Source: Lepidostoma basale (taxonomy: Eukaryota > Arthropoda > Insecta > Trichoptera > Lepidostomatidae). From it: a stretch of DNA of 64,000 nt. Position numbers and translations under genes: made by a program. The notes beneath the pieces are model-generated. The model was not told where the DNA came from. It made no database searches and was given only the letters and a program-made list of their open reading frames with translations. Where the stretch lies: contig JAHDVF020001047.1 of assembly GCA_022606425.2 (NCBI GenBank), forward strand, positions 1 to 64,000, read 5' to 3'. This document shows, in pieces, positions 10,801 through 22,764 of this stretch; within the stretch, counting starts at the first letter, position 1, and every line of letters starts with the position of its first letter.

Positions 10801-11350
10801 AGTTTTGTGTATTTTATTTTGACTTCTTTTTCCCTTTAAATGCCGGAAGGTAGTCATATGGCCGGACTTCGAGGGCCGGCATTTTTTTGGAAAATCAAAA
10901 CCTATTATTAAATACATCCTTTTTTGGAAATATGTCAAAAGTAAATAATAGAGACTTACCATATAAATGATCCGTGCTTCGTTTATGCCTTCATTTATCG
11001 AAAAAAAAAAATATTTCTCATAAGACGAGAGGGTTGGCACATAACTTTTCATTATAAATAAAATCAAACAACTCAAATATGAATACGAATTTCAACAATG
11101 GGAATTTCTGTAATTACCTAAAACATATTCATATATATCTAGAGCGTATGACGATTGTCAACCCTGCATAGCGACGCATTTTGGTTACCAAAAAAGCTTT
11201 TTATAAAATCGATATAATATCGATAATTCTTGACAATGTGTTGCATCTTATTATTTCCACATGGTGGCAAGAGATGTAACTATACATTTAAAATATTAGA
11301 TTATTTAAAACAGTCAAACTTGGCTTGATATAAAGTGTTAAACTACCGCG
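10801..11350. other. AT-rich DNA, nothing recognised
   Basis: Includes a small ATATCGATAAT imperfect palindrome near 11216; no gene or repeat is supported. Confidence 0.4.
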
Positions 11351-11975
11351 TCTAACTAACTAACCATCACGCCATTTATCCGGAGGGGTAGGCAGAGAGG
11401 ATGGATCGCCACAATTCTCTGTCCTGGCATACCTCTCAGGCTTCCTCTACATTCATACATCGTACCATGCACGCAGTCCATTATTCCGACTTTGAATGTG
11501 CCCGTCTTTTAGTAATTGATTAATTTGGTCATGCTATGTTTCCCTCTTTCGTTCTCGGTTTCTTTTTCCACTCACCCTGCTTGTGTACAACTTTTTAACC
11601 ATTCTACCCTCACCCATTTGTTCTATATGTCCAAACCATCTCAGGGATCCTTTTTTTTATTTTATCCATAATGCTGTCATCTGCCTTACATTTCTCTCTT
11701 ATTTCATTGTTCGTTTTCCCGCACATTCTTCTTAGTGATCTTATCCCGCTTTCATCCTTCTTTTGCCAGCTCCAAGCTTCACTTCCATACATGAGGGTTG
11801 GCACTAGAGCCCCATTGTGTACTGCCATCTTGGCTTCTGTGGATATATTTCTAGTTGCAGTAATGACTTTGAGTGCGCCATTTATTTTATTCCCAGCACC
11901 AACCCTTCTTTCGATGTCTTTTTCCATTTTTCCGTTACTTGTAAACATGCTTCCCAGATACGTAAATTCGTTCTA
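11351..11975 (-). mobile_element. RTE-A, subfamily with UCCG loop
   Basis: Tail (CTAA)n at 11352. The minus strand reads MFTSNGKMEKDIERRVGAG and LMYGSEAWSWQKKDES with later shifts. The hairpin is partly decayed (CCCCTCCGGAT). Confidence 0.8.
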
Positions 11976-12546
11976 TATAACGCGTCTATAGACGTGAATT
12001 TTGTATGGCCGGCCTCCCGTGCACGGGATTATAGACCGTCTATAGACGATTGCGGCATAGAACCAGTCAAATGAATTAAATTAGAATTTTTACGTACATC
12101 TAGGGAAAATTATAATAGATTGCGTAAGTTTAATTGGTTCATAAGCCGGTATTATACAGACTAACCTTGTGAAATTGCGTTGTTTTCGCTATAAGAAACA
12201 TCCAAGGATCATATTACCCCATTATAATTCGCCCGTTGTGGTTTTCCAGGTGAAAAAATATATTAAAAAGGTAATGATGCCAACATTCTGGCGGCGAACT
12301 TATCTGGAATATTTTCTCAGTCTCTTTTGTTTTTTAGAATTGCGAATCTTATATTGTTTGAACACGCATTTTAGATTTTGATAAAATTGATTTAACTTAT
12401 ACTTCTGGTTTATTTAGTAATTGGATTTGTTATTTCATGGAGCATGTTCTTGTGATATAGACTGTCTATTTTGGATAAAGACAAATAAAACATATCCGTG
12501 AATACCTTCCTTCTGATGCCATTAAAACCTCTATAAATTAATCATT
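11976..12546. other. Unassigned DNA
   Basis: Contains a short imperfect inverted pair CGTCTATAGACG / CGTCTATAGACG near 11980-12050, but no gene or known element. Confidence 0.35.
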
Positions 12547-12602
12547 GAATCCTTGTAACCCGCAATGGGTAAAATCCAGTATTTGTCTACAAATATTTGT
12601 AT
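12547..12602 (+). mobile_element. Retroposon R, head fragment
   Basis: AACCCGCAATGGGTAAAATCC followed by TTTGTCTACAAATATTTG, the conserved head module, preceded by ATCCTTG. Confidence 0.7.
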
Positions 12603-12604
12603 AG

Positions 12605-13120
12605 TTATCCGTAGCTCTATCCCACGGCATTTCTTTTATGAATGCTCGGAACCAATTCTTTACAGCTTCGAAGAGATGGGCATCTCATAACCCATTTCTT
12701 TAAATTAATCAGGGGATATTTCGAGAACTCGGCCGTGCTAGAGGGTGTTGGTCTTTTTGTCGCTGATAGATTTCTCCGACAGCGAGAGCACAGATTGTTT
12801 TACCAACCGGCCACCAGAACCAATCTGCAGAGGCAGCAGCCCACCGGTGTCACCAGAGGGTGACACCGGTGGGAAGAGCAATTAGTCTGTTGAAAGCGGT
12901 CTCCTCGGAGATCGACGTCTTTTATATTAGTGAAGGTACGTTCAGGGGACAAATACTCTTGACTTTAGAAAGTATCTTGTCTTCCTAATGTCGAACCATC
13001 TCTAATGCGTTCCTGGTGCTTTGTTGTATTTTTATAATATTTTACCTGTACTTAAACATTTTCCTGTTTGAACCTAATGTCTTTTGGAGTTAATAAACTG
13101 ATTTGATTTGATTTGATTTG
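12605..13120 (+). mobile_element. CR1/Jockey-like family B copy with (TGATT)n tail
   Basis: C-terminal codons GYFENSAVLEGVGLFVADRFL are open from 12642; the frame then breaks at an inverted microduplication (12840-12873). The tail TTTGATTTGATTTGATTTG at 13102-13120 is the diagnostic 3' end of this family. Confidence 0.8.
12840..12873. repeat. Perfect 15-bp inverted repeat inside family B copy
   Basis: CCCACCGGTGTCACC, spacer AGAG, then its exact reverse complement. Other family B copies hold only one orientation at this site. Confidence 0.8.
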
Positions 13121-13525
13121 AACATGTATATATTCAAAATGTTGTAAAAACAAAAACTGGTCCAAATTATAGCATATAGATAGAGTGACATCTCCAGGCG
13201 TTTTCTAGCAATTCGCTAATGGCGGTAGCCTTTCACATTGCGTTAAAAAGATCATCTGCTTAATGCTTAAAAATATAATCTACGTAGATGGCGTTAGTTT
13301 GTAGATTGAAAACTTACCATGTAAAGGGTGGTGTTACGGATTAACATATATACAACTTCAAAAAATTTGTCAACATGGTGGTCATTAGAAAAAGGAGGAA
13401 TGGGGAATGTTGTATTACATAAAGCGTGCGCTTAACCCAACCAATGACAGGTCATAAGTCCTGTAAACACCTCGATCAACCATATTCTGTTTCCAATTTG
13501 CATCTTCGTCTCTATTGAGATACAA
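13121..13525 (+). mobile_element. Retroposon R, near complete body
   Basis: Starts immediately after the family B tail and runs through GGCGGTAGCC, AGATGGCGTTAG and CCAACCAATGACAGG to CTCTATTGAGATACAATT. No ORF. Confidence 0.8.
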
Positions 13526-13591
13526 TTAATCCTCTATAAATTCGTTTGTCATCTCACGTATCGACTATTGCAACTCCACTATATGGACAAA

Positions 13592-13919
<328 letters not shown>

Positions 13920-13929
13920 TATACATTAT

Positions 13930-14041
13930 ACATAAAGCGTGCGCTTAAGCAACCAATGGTCATAAGTCCTGTAAACACCTCGATCAACCATATTCTGTTT
14001 CAATTTGCATCTTCGTCTCTATTGAGATACAATTAATCCTC
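13930..14041 (+). mobile_element. Retroposon R 3' segment, duplicated with the AT tract
   Basis: Repeats the 3' end of the 13121 copy (ACATAAAGCGTGCGCTTAA to CAATTAATCC) and then the same unique flank CGTTTGTCATCTCACG. Offset from the first copy is 513 bp. Confidence 0.8.
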
Positions 14042-14096
14042 TATAAATTCGTTTGTCATCTCACGTATCGACTATTGGAACTCCACTATATAAAAA

Positions 14097-14460
<364 letters not shown>

Positions 14461-14461
14461 T

Positions 14462-14830
14462 AATACGGCGACGAAGCAAGGGTAGACATATTAAAGACTA
14501 AGCAAATTTTGAGGACTTCCGAGACGAAGACACTGAGGACGATAGCAGGCAAGACACTGAGAAATCGTTTGAGGAACACCAGATTAAGAGAGATTTGTGA
14601 GGTTGAGTTTTATAAGAAGGAGCAGACAGCGAAAAAGGGACTGGTACGGTCATGTTCAAAGAATGGACACCACCAGACTCCCCTATATTGCATTGCATAA
14701 TCAGCCTCATGGGAAGACCTCCTAAAATATGGACGGACAGCTGGGAGTCTACTTCACAGGAGGAGCAACACTATGGAGAATAGATCACATAGGTGTACAA
14801 CAAGGAAGAAGAAGAAGAAGAATAAGAAGT
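14462..14830 (+). mobile_element. RTE-like family C, 3' end
   Basis: Plus strand reads RTSETKTLRTIAGKTLRN and NTRLREICEVE, then a shifted PLYCIA-type end and a (GAA)n tail at 14807-14822. Truncated on the left by the AT tract. Confidence 0.75.
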
Positions 14831-14908
14831 ATAAGATAAATATTAAGAAACGTATTTAATTGAATAATTTAATCTAATTACACAAACAAAGACTATAAAT
14901 TACATATT

Positions 14909-14914
14909 TTTATT
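14909..14914 (-). terminator. Polyadenylation signal AATAAA for the host gene
   Basis: On the minus strand AATAAA lies about 65 bases after the stop codon of exon E4. This implies a short 3' UTR, and no repeat is recognised between the stop and the signal. Confidence 0.5.
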
Positions 14915-14976
14915 CTCTTACACACATTCCTATTTATCTGTCTTAATAGAAATTTACACTATTCTCAAAATTTCGT

Positions 14977-15229
14977 TCACTTCTCGTAGAAAACGGTTGA
15001 CCACAATGTGGTAACCACCACAGTGATAATTTGAATGATAATCCGACTGCTGTTCTTGGAGCCGGGCGATCCGCTGAAGCAGACTGCAGTATTGATGGAG
15101 TCACACCTCGCCGTCCTCACGCTGTCGGCCGACAGGGTCTCTGATATCCTCCTCAGCATCACCGCTGCTTCCTTGCTGCACTTTACCTTGGATGCGAGCG
15201 AGATGCAGCGGTTGAAAGCGTAGCTTGCA
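14977..15229 (-). CDS. Terminal coding exon E4 of the cysteine-rich host gene, with stop codon
   Basis: A 253-bp exon with acceptor TTTTGTTTTCAG; its first T completes Cys139. It encodes residues 140-222 and a TGA stop at 14979-14977. Cysteines are at 147, 156, 181 and 189. The tail is a Ser/Gly/Pro/Lys/Asn linker with an NSS sequon (198-200), then about 19 hydrophobic residues rich in Ile, Val, Thr and Trp, and a short Glu-Lys end. This fits a GPI-anchor signal or a C-terminal membrane segment. Codon content is GC-rich against an AT-rich background. The intron joining E3 to E4 would be 27,763 bp and is packed with mobile elements, so transcript evidence is the key test. Confidence 0.74.
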
Positions 15230-15266
15230 CTGAAAACAAAATTATTTAATTAGACTAACTAACATT

Positions 15267-15927
15267 CGGACGACTTGACTACAGTGGGTCAGTATTGTTG
15301 CATTTGAACGGCCGTAACGTTGAAAGGGAGGAAAAATTGAAATACCTCGGCAGCATATTAACGCAATCTCTTGACCCAGATGAAGAGATAAAATGAAGGA
15401 CTGAGGCAGCAAGAGCTACGTTTAATAAAATGAAATCACTCTTCTGCAATGATAACGTAAACTTGAAACTCCGCTAGAGAATGATCAAATGCTATGTGTG
15501 GTCTCTTTTATTGTATGGATGTGAAACGTGGACCTTGAAAGTCAACTCAATGAACAGACTGGAAGCATTTTAATGTGGCTCCATCGCAGAATGTTGCGGA
15601 TCTCATGGACTGATATGGTCACCAACAATGTGGTGCTACATAGAGCCAGAGTAGGAAGAGAATTGTTGTCTGATGTGAAGGCTAGAAAGTTGATATATTT
15701 GGAACACATTCTCCGCAACGAGCACCTCATCATAAAAGGGAAGAGCGAGGGTAGGCGCGGTGTGGGAAGACCCCAGATGTCCTGGCTCCAGAATATCAAG
15801 GAATGAACCGAAGTTCGGGGGATGGGGGAGTTGTTCCGTCTGGCACAGGACAGAGAGGCCTACGCCGGGTGACAGCCGACGTCGGCGGGACCTGATATGG
15901 CACTCCAAGAAGAAGAAGAAGAATTGT
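15267..15927 (+). mobile_element. RTE-like LINE family E1
   Basis: Reads, with stops, YLGSILTQSLDPD-type, LLYGCETWTLKVN and MLRISWTDMVTNN, then EGRRGVGRPQMSWLQNIKE and a C-terminal QDREAYAG-like end. (GAA)n tail at 15908-15925. About 85-90% identical by eye to 49565-50205. Confidence 0.8.
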
Positions 15928-16650
15928 TCATTGCTTGTTTGATTTTTCTCTAACTGTGCTAAAAGAAAGTCCACGTGTCACGGTGCGGTGTAATCAAGAC
16001 ACACTTGAAAGGAGAGTTTGAAATCGGAATAATGGAATGTTCATTGTTTTTCGCTTCAATCAACAACAATGAAAATCTATAATAATATTTAAAATCTAAT
16101 TGCAAAAAGCATAAAAAATTTGGAAAACGTTCATGAGGTTTGAAAAACTTTCCATCAGGACTCATGTACCTAAACTTATGTGAAGGGTAAATATTGATCC
16201 AATATTGATTGATCCAATTTTCATTATTTGTCTCTCTCGTACGCGTGAATATAAAAGTTGCGAGAGTGAGACCGCAATATATTTGACTTTTCACTCGCGA
16301 ATAAGATGCCAAATAATGTATGTGTCTAACTATCAAGTCATATATTATTATTTTTATTATATATTTTACAATTCGATGTGCGAATTTTCGACAGGCTAGT
16401 ATATTTTTTCATTGTATTGGTTTTATATCTCCGATTTTCGATTAAATACTTTTTCTGTGAAGCTAAGCGTAGAGATGACGAGGAGGAGAAGAACAGAGAG
16501 GCCATTAGAAATCGTGGGTGTTCCACTGCTAACGTTTTCCCGTCTCTAGATGCCCCAGAGTTTGTGGGGTTGGAACATATAGCCATATGATGACTCATGT
16601 ACGTGAAGGACAGTCTTCCTCAGGATACGTGGGAGAGCCGAAATTGATAT
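15928..16650. other. Unassigned DNA
   Basis: A moderately GC-rich patch at 16470-16560 is open on both strands for over 50 codons (a charged Glu/Arg stretch on plus, a Ser-rich stretch on minus), but nothing was recognised. Confidence 0.35.
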
Positions 16651-16651
16651 T

Positions 16652-16700
16652 TATCATGTCCAGGCTTGCAACAAACTCCCATGAATTAGGAGCCAAGCTT
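16652..16700 (-). mobile_element. SINE2 fragment
   Basis: ATGTCCAGGCTTGCAAC...ATTAGGAGCCAAGC matches the B-box and anticodon-arm part of SINE2 on the minus strand. Confidence 0.65.
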
Positions 16701-17155
16701 TTATTATTATTATTTTGAATCGCTCTTTACATCATTACAGCGCAAGTCAAATCGATGTCATTTAATTACCATATTCTGCTCCATTTACTAGTGTATATAA
16801 ACTGCAACGAGTTGAAGTTTCGTCACATTTGATAATGCCTTGGAAGGGCGAAACATATAATTCCCATAAAATATAATAAAACTTTTAGAAAACTGACGTT
16901 TTTATACGTATTAATTATTTAATATGGAGTTAAATTTTATTGTTCAAGAAACAATAAATAAGTAAAGCGTAAAATAGCTATTATAATCATTCCCATGAGA
17001 TGTAATAGGTGGCTTATCTATCGTCATTTAATTGTCACGTGAATTCTACACCAGACCAAAGACAGTGTGACAATCACACTGCCATAGCTGGGAATCGAAC
17101 CTGGGACCTTCGGTGTGAGAGTCATATCACTTGCCAGTCGGCCACGAGTGTCCCT
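16701..17155 (-). mobile_element. SINE1 split by a P4 Penelope-like fragment
   Basis: (ATT)n tail at 16704. The body resumes at 16966, and the tRNA-like head at 17080-17155 has a clear B box (GGTTCGATTCC). The insert lies at 16770-16965. Confidence 0.75.
16770..16965 (+). mobile_element. Penelope-like fragment, family P4
   Basis: Contains TGATAATGCCTTGGAAGGG and GCGAAACATATAATTC, then ATTTAATATGGAGTT and GTTCAAGAAACAATAAAT. These blocks recur at 35.8, 39.3, 44.4, 45.0, 47.3 and 55.8 kb. Class is inferred from the hammerhead-like core and palindromic arrangement. Confidence 0.55.
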
Positions 17156-17233
17156 TAGATTACCAACCGATTCCAAACAAACAATACTTCAATACAATAT
17201 TTATAAACAGTGCTGTCATACACTTTTTAAGTT

Positions 17234-17290
17234 ATTTGTCGTTTGTCATTTGTCGTTTGTCATTTGTCGTTTGTCATCTGTCATTTGTTA
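17234..17290. repeat. Short 7-bp tandem repeat (TTTGTCR)n
   Basis: About eight units alternating GTCGTTT and GTCATTT. Confidence 0.85.
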
Positions 17291-17552
17291 AAGAGCGAAT
17301 TTCAGGCAAAGCAGGACAAAGCCAAAGTTGATTAATACAATGAAAATGGTTTGTACAAAAATATGAAAGAATTTAAATGAAAGACTTGTTTAATAATGAA
17401 AAATCGTAAATCCTGCAAAACCGTTTTAAGGATAAGTTTTCACATGAACAGTCCACATGAAATAGATGAATTTTTCATCTGAAAATACAGGAGAGTCAAA
17501 ATATTTGGGCAGGGGTCGTCAACATTTTGTGGTTATCAATAAAAAAATTAAA

Positions 17553-18365
17553 GTTCTTCTTCTCCTTCTTCTTCCTTGTGGTAGACCTATCAATCAAATC
17601 AAATAAGTTTATTTTCTCAAAAGATATTACAAACAGTTTTTATATAATATAATAGTTTAAGACATCTATTGAGAACAGGTAAAATATAACAAATATATAA
17701 TACCAAGAACGCATTAGAGATGGGTCGACATTAGAAACACAAGATACTCTCCAAAGTCAAGAGTATTTGTCTTCTGAGCGTACTTTCATAAATATGAAAG
17801 ACATCGATCTCCGAAGCGATCATGTTCAGCAGTTTGATTGCTCTCCCTACCAGCATCACCAGAGCCAGGTTGGTTCTGCATGCTGGGAGATAAAACAGTC
17901 TGTGCTGACGGCTGAAGATAACCATCCGGAACATTAAGATGGATAGCCTCCAAGATGACGGAATTCTCAAAGAATCCCCTGATAAGTCTGAAGAAATGGG
18001 TAAGTGTGCACCCATCCCTTCTTATCTGTAAACTATTGGTCCCCAGCATGCCCAAGAGGAATGCAGTGGGATTAAGCCATGGATAGCTACCAAACTCCTT
18101 CATGTAGAGATATCTCAGAAATCTTTTCTACCTATATGGTATGTTCTCCAGAGTGTTGCTCCTCCTGTGAGATAGACTCCCAGCTGTCCTTCCATCTTTT
18201 AGGAGGTCTTTCACGAGGATGCAATATAGGGGAGTCTGGTGGTGTCCAGTCTTTGAACATGACCGTACCAGTCCCTTTTTCGCTGTCTGCTCCATCTTAT
18301 AATATCCTCAACCTCACATATCTCTCTTATTCTGGTGTTCCACAGGTGAAAATATTATCCAAAAA
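17553..18365 (-). mobile_element. Family C split by a family B copy
   Basis: Its (GAA)n tail lies at 17553-17575 (as CTTCTTC on plus). The body is at 18130-18362, with the sense-strand equivalents of EICEVEDI and WESISQEE blocks. Confidence 0.75.
17591..18129 (-). mobile_element. CR1/Jockey-like family B inserted in family C
   Basis: Flanked by ACCTAT at 17585-17590 and 18130-18135. Tail (AATCA)n on plus at 17591. The minus strand reads YPWLNPTAFLLGMLGTNSLQ and RDGCTLTHFFRLIRGFFENS with one shift near the middle. Confidence 0.8.
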
Positions 18366-18710
18366 GGAAATGGTATAAGAATTAACCACCCCTACCGGAC
18401 CCTAAAGCCAATATTCATGGCAAGAAAACTAAAAAAAAAGGTTGGTGAACGGAATCGGCTCACGAATCATTGGTTGATGCCTGCTGCAATGGAGAATAAA
18501 ATATAATTTTGCATGAAATTTCGATGGAATTTCGACAATTCTATAGTCACTAGGGGTTGGGGTGCGTTATGGTACATTGTTTAAGCGTTTACTGTAAATA
18601 TGGTAGGGGTTGTTTGACTGAATATTCAATATTGGCCATCCGATTGCGTTAATAATTCTGGAAATATTTTAATTTATATTGGGTGGTTTTATGTTCTAGG
18701 TCGATGAATT
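18366..18710. other. AT-rich DNA, nothing recognised
   Basis: No feature supported. Confidence 0.4.
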
Positions 18711-19378
18711 GATTAACTAACTAACCATCACGCCGTTTCATCGGAGGGGTAGGCAGAGAGGATGGATCGCCACACTGTTCTATCCTGGCATAACTCTCGC
18801 GCCTCTTCTACATTCACACATTGTGACATGCACGCTCTTCGATTGTTCCTACTTCGAACATGGCCGCCTTTCAGTAATTGATTAATTTGGTCATGCCATG
18901 CCTTCCTTGGCCTTCCTCGACTTATTTTTCCATTCACACTACATGTATATATCATTTTAACCATTATTCCCTCATCCATTTGTTCCATATATCCAAACCA
19001 TCTTAGTGACCCTTTCTAGATTTTATTTATTACGCATTCATCCGCCTTACACTCCTTTCTTACTTCACCATTAGATATTCTACATACATTCTACATAGAT
19101 ACATTGTTTTTCCGTACATTCTGCTAACTCTAAGCTTCACTTCCATACATAAGGGTCGGCACTAGAACTCCACTGTGCACTGCCATCTTTGCTTCAGTCG
19201 ATATATTTCTATTTGCGGTAATGACTTTGAGTGCACCATTTATTTTGTTTCCAGCTCCAACCCTTCTTTTGATATCTTTCTCCATTCTTCCATATTTTGT
19301 AAACACGATTCTCAGATAAAGTAATTCGGTTACTTACTCTATTTTCTCACCTTTCTTCCTTTTCAAATACCATAACTT
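18711..19378 (-). mobile_element. RTE-A copy, UCCG loop subfamily
   Basis: Open from 18988 to 18728: SRGRPRKAWHDQINQLLKGG and YPSDETA just before the stop. The hairpin is decayed by G-to-A changes (CCCCTCCGATG). Confidence 0.8.
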
Positions 19379-19381
19379 TTA

Positions 19382-19479
19382 AATAAAAAAAATATGATTT
19401 AATTGTATCTCAATAGAGACGAAAATGCAAATTGGAAACTGAATATGGTTGATCAATGTGTTTACAGGACTTATGACCA
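19382..19479 (-). mobile_element. Retroposon R 3' fragment, inverted
   Basis: AATTGTATCTCAATAGAG to CAGGACTTATGACC, facing away from the next copy. Confidence 0.75.
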
Positions 19480-19975
19480 TATCTGGTCTAATGTTTGGCA
19501 TATAGATAGGAGTGTGACATCTCCAGGCGACTTCTAACAATGTGCTAATGGCGGGGTAGCCATAAGCACATTCTTAGAAGTAGTTAGGGGTAGCTAACAT
19601 TGAGTTAAAAAGATGTTCTGCTTAATGCTTAATAAACATAAATCTCCATAGATTGCGTTAGTAATCTTAAAAAGATTAACATATGTAATCAAAATCTTCA
19701 TAGATGGCACATTGAAACTGACTTGTGAAATCTGGCATAGGACTTAAACATATATACAACTTCCAAAAAATTTGTCAGACATGGTCATAAAGAAAGGTGG
19801 AATGGGGAATGTTGTAATGACAGGTCGTAAGTCCTGTAAACACCTTGATCAACCATATTCAGTTTCCAATTAGCATCTTCGTCTCTATTGAGATACAATT
19901 AAATCATGAATTGATAACCCACGGTGGGTGAAATCCAGTATTCGTATACAAGTATAAGTATACATTCACAAAAAA
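19480..19975 (+). mobile_element. Retroposon R followed head-to-tail by a second head
   Basis: Body 19480-19905 ends in GAGATACAATTAAATC and continues directly into a new head (TGAATTGATAACCCACGG...). The junction is the tandem arrangement described in the findings. Confidence 0.8.
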
Positions 19976-20041
19976 TATTAGAAAAACAATTTAATCATAA
20001 TATGCCGTTTTTTTTTAAACTTATGGGTTTTATACTGTAGA

Positions 20042-20285
20042 ATTAAATAATGACGAATCTTTTATGAATTCAAACGCAGTTTTGATTTATGAATTAAAAT
20101 TACTTTTGAGTTTATTATTGCATATTACGACATGTTTTGAAGGTTTTGGACCTATATCACCAGTAGAATGACACAAACTGTTGATATGTTTCTCCCGATG
20201 ATAGTGTAGATAGATATTGGAAACATGTCGAGAAAAATATACTCAAAAGTGGAAAAAACAGTGTTTAATAAAAGAATCGTAGTAT
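20042..20285. mobile_element. Penelope-like foldback, family P2
   Basis: Outer inverted blocks ACTTTTGAGTTTAT...CGACATGTTTTG and GGAAACATGTCGAG...ACTCAAAAGTGG. The core CCGATGATAG...GGAAACATGTC lies at 20188-20228. No ORF. Confidence 0.55.
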
Positions 20286-20872
20286 CGCTTAACCCAACCA
20301 ATGACAGGTCATAAGTCCTGTAAACACCTTGATCAACCATATTCTCTTTCCAATTTGCATCTTCGTCTCTATTGAGATACAATTGATTCTTGAATTGATA
20401 GCCCGCAATGGGTGAAATCCAGTTGTTCGTCTACAAGTATTTGTATACATTCAAAATGTTGTAAAAAAACAAAAAACTGGTCAAAATTATAGCATATAGA
20501 TTGGAGTGACATCTCCAGGCGGTTTCTAGCAATGCGGTAAATGGCGGTAGCCTTTCACATTGCGTTAAAAAGATCTTCTACTTAATGCTTAAAATACGAT
20601 CTTAATAGATGGTGTTAGTGTGTAGATTGAATATACTACCATGTAAAAGGTGGTGTTGAAGATTAACATATATATAACTTTCAAAAAATATTTGTCAGAC
20701 ATGGTGGTCATAAGAAAAAATAAGGTGGAATGGGGAATGTGGTATTACATAAAGCGTGTGCTTAACCCAACCAATGACAGGTCATAAGTCCTGATAACAC
20801 CTTGATCAACCATATTCTGTTTCCAATTTGCATCTTCGTCTCTATTGAGATACAATTGATTCTAGAATCGTA
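20286..20872 (+). mobile_element. Retroposon R dimer (3' end plus full unit)
   Basis: 20286-20385 is a 3' end. It passes without a gap through GATTCTTGAATTGATAGCC into a full unit with head (CGCAATGGGTGAAATCC), body and 3' end at 20862. The best evidence for a head-to-tail source. Confidence 0.8.
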
Positions 20873-21109
20873 GTATTTTATTCCCTGAATATACCTGAAC
20901 CATTTTTTAACCATTAAACCCTTACCTCTCCATTTTTTTTATATTGTTTGTCAGCCAACTCTAATTTAAATAATGTCAAAATATTTTTATTGATAGGTAG
21001 TAAAAAAAAAGAAAAAATCTTAAAAATTCATTTGTAATGCTTCATTCTCTTCTTCATACATCTGATGTTTTCATTAATATTAAATACAGTATAAGTATAA
21101 AAAAAACAT

Positions 21110-21410
21110 CTAGCAGTGCGTTAATGGCGGTAGCCTTTCAAATTGCGTTATAAAGATCTTCTGCTTAATACTTAAATCTAATCTTCATAGATGGCGCTGG
21201 TCTGTAAATTGAAACTGACATGTGAATTGTGGTGTTCGATATTAACATATATACAACTCCCAAAAATTTGTTAGACATGGTGGTCATAAGAAATGTGGAA
21301 TGGGGAATGTTGTAATGACAGGTCATAAGTCCTGTAAACATCTAGATCACCATATTCAGTTTCCAGTTTGTATCTTCGTCTCTATTGAGATAAAATTAAT
21401 CCTTGAATCA
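21110..21410 (+). mobile_element. Retroposon R, 5'-truncated
   Basis: GCGGTAGCC, AGATGGCGCTGG and CTATTGAGATAAAATTAATCC present; an internal part of the CCAACCAATGACAGG region is deleted. Confidence 0.75.
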
Positions 21411-21904
21411 TGAAAATGTTTTAGAATGAGCTTTTTGGAGAGTTCTCACATTACTTAAATGCATAACGTAAAGCTACGTTAATTTTAATTAGAACATTGT
21501 TAAATCTAATTCAAATTTCCCGCTATTGTAGTGTTAAGGAAATCAGTACTTCGCTTGGTAAACCATTAAACGAACAAATTGATATAAAATGGTTCTACTG
21601 TACGCGTGTTTATTCTCTTCCACTCTTTCTCCCCCATACCGGATTATATTACGGTTTTATTAGTGCCTATCTCTGCCGCAGAACTACGTGATGGTTTACG
21701 TGACGTTATCGTTGTTTAGTTATGAAAAGCTTTCTTTCCGTATTTTACGACTACGTGAAACGCATTTTTATAAACGCCATATGAGAATTTTCATGTAGCG
21801 AGTAATGTAAACAATATTGAAAAAATATCAGATGAATATTTTTATTATTTATGTGCGTATATTATCAAATGGAAAATAATATTATAGTCAAGCGTTCAAA
21901 GTTG
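21411..21904. other. AT-rich DNA, nothing recognised
   Basis: A 64-codon frame at 21497 has no recognisable motif. Confidence 0.35.
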
Positions 21905-22011
21905 GAAAAATAAAAAGACGTTCCTAAAGTTCAAGCTTCTAGAAACATCAAGCTGCATATTTATAACACAATCGTCAAGCCAGTGGTGACATATGGTTCT
22001 GATTCGTGGAC
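21905..22011 (+). mobile_element. RTE-like LINE fragment
   Basis: Reads IYNTIVKPVVTYGSDSWTI, the start of the conserved Y-G-S-E-T-W block of RTE-type C-termini. Cut off by the family B tail. Confidence 0.6.
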
Positions 22012-22760
22012 AATCAAATCAAATCAGTTTATTTCATCAACAGACATTACAAAATTAATTTTTAAGGCATCTATTGAGAATAGGTAAAATAATATATTGT
22101 GTATAGTAGACTACCAGAAACGCATGAGATTACGCATGAGTTCAATATTAGGAAGACAGGATACTCTCCAGAATCAAGAGTATTTGCCTAGGAATGTAGA
22201 ACGGAAGAAGGTATTATGAACAAAATTATGAAAGAATCGCTGTGTTGGTTCGGACATATGGAACGCATGGATGGAGAAAGAATGGTTAAGAAAGTATACG
22301 TTAATGATGTAAATGGGGTACGGAGTCGAAGCAGACTGAGGAAAACATGGCATGACCAAATTGATCAAATTTTACAGGTTGCTCATGTTAGAAGTCGGAG
22401 GAATCGACGTGCATGTATGACTCGTTGTATGAATGTGGAGGAAGCTAGAGAGGTTTGCCAGAATAGAGTAGTGTGGCGGTCCATTCTCTCTGCCTACCCC
22501 TGCGAGGAAACGTATTGCCTTCTGAACGTACTTTTACTAATATGAAAGACGTCGATCTCCGAGGAGACCGCGTTCACCAGAGGCAGGTTGGTTCTGGCGG
22601 CCGGTAGGTAAAACTATCTATGCTGTCGCTGTCGGAGATATCTATCAGGGACAAATAGCCGAACGCCTTCCAGCGCGGCCGAGTTCTCGAAATATCCCCT
22701 GAGTAATCTAAAGAAATGGGTTATGAGATGCCCATCTCTTCGAAGCTGCAGAGACTTGGC
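22012..22760 (-). mobile_element. CR1/Jockey-like family B with RTE-A inside
   Basis: Tail as (AATCA)n at 22012. Body with SEIDVFHI-type and GYFENSAALEGVRLFVPDRYL blocks on minus. Interrupted at 22191-22511. Confidence 0.8.
22191..22511 (+). mobile_element. RTE-A 3' fragment nested in family B
   Basis: Open frame 22216-22511: MNKIMKESLCWFGHMERMDG and RACMTRCMNVEEAREV to YPCEET. Loop UGCG at the end (22497-22507). Flanks TATTTGCCT and TATTGCCTT suggest a target duplication. The tail repeat itself is missing. Confidence 0.8.
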
Positions 22761-22764
22761 CCAA

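Noticed and set aside
17221..17290. A CRISPR-like direct repeat array
   Set aside because: A 7-bp tandem repeat without spacers in a eukaryotic repeat context. The 11-bp and 22-bp arrays are likewise simple minisatellites.
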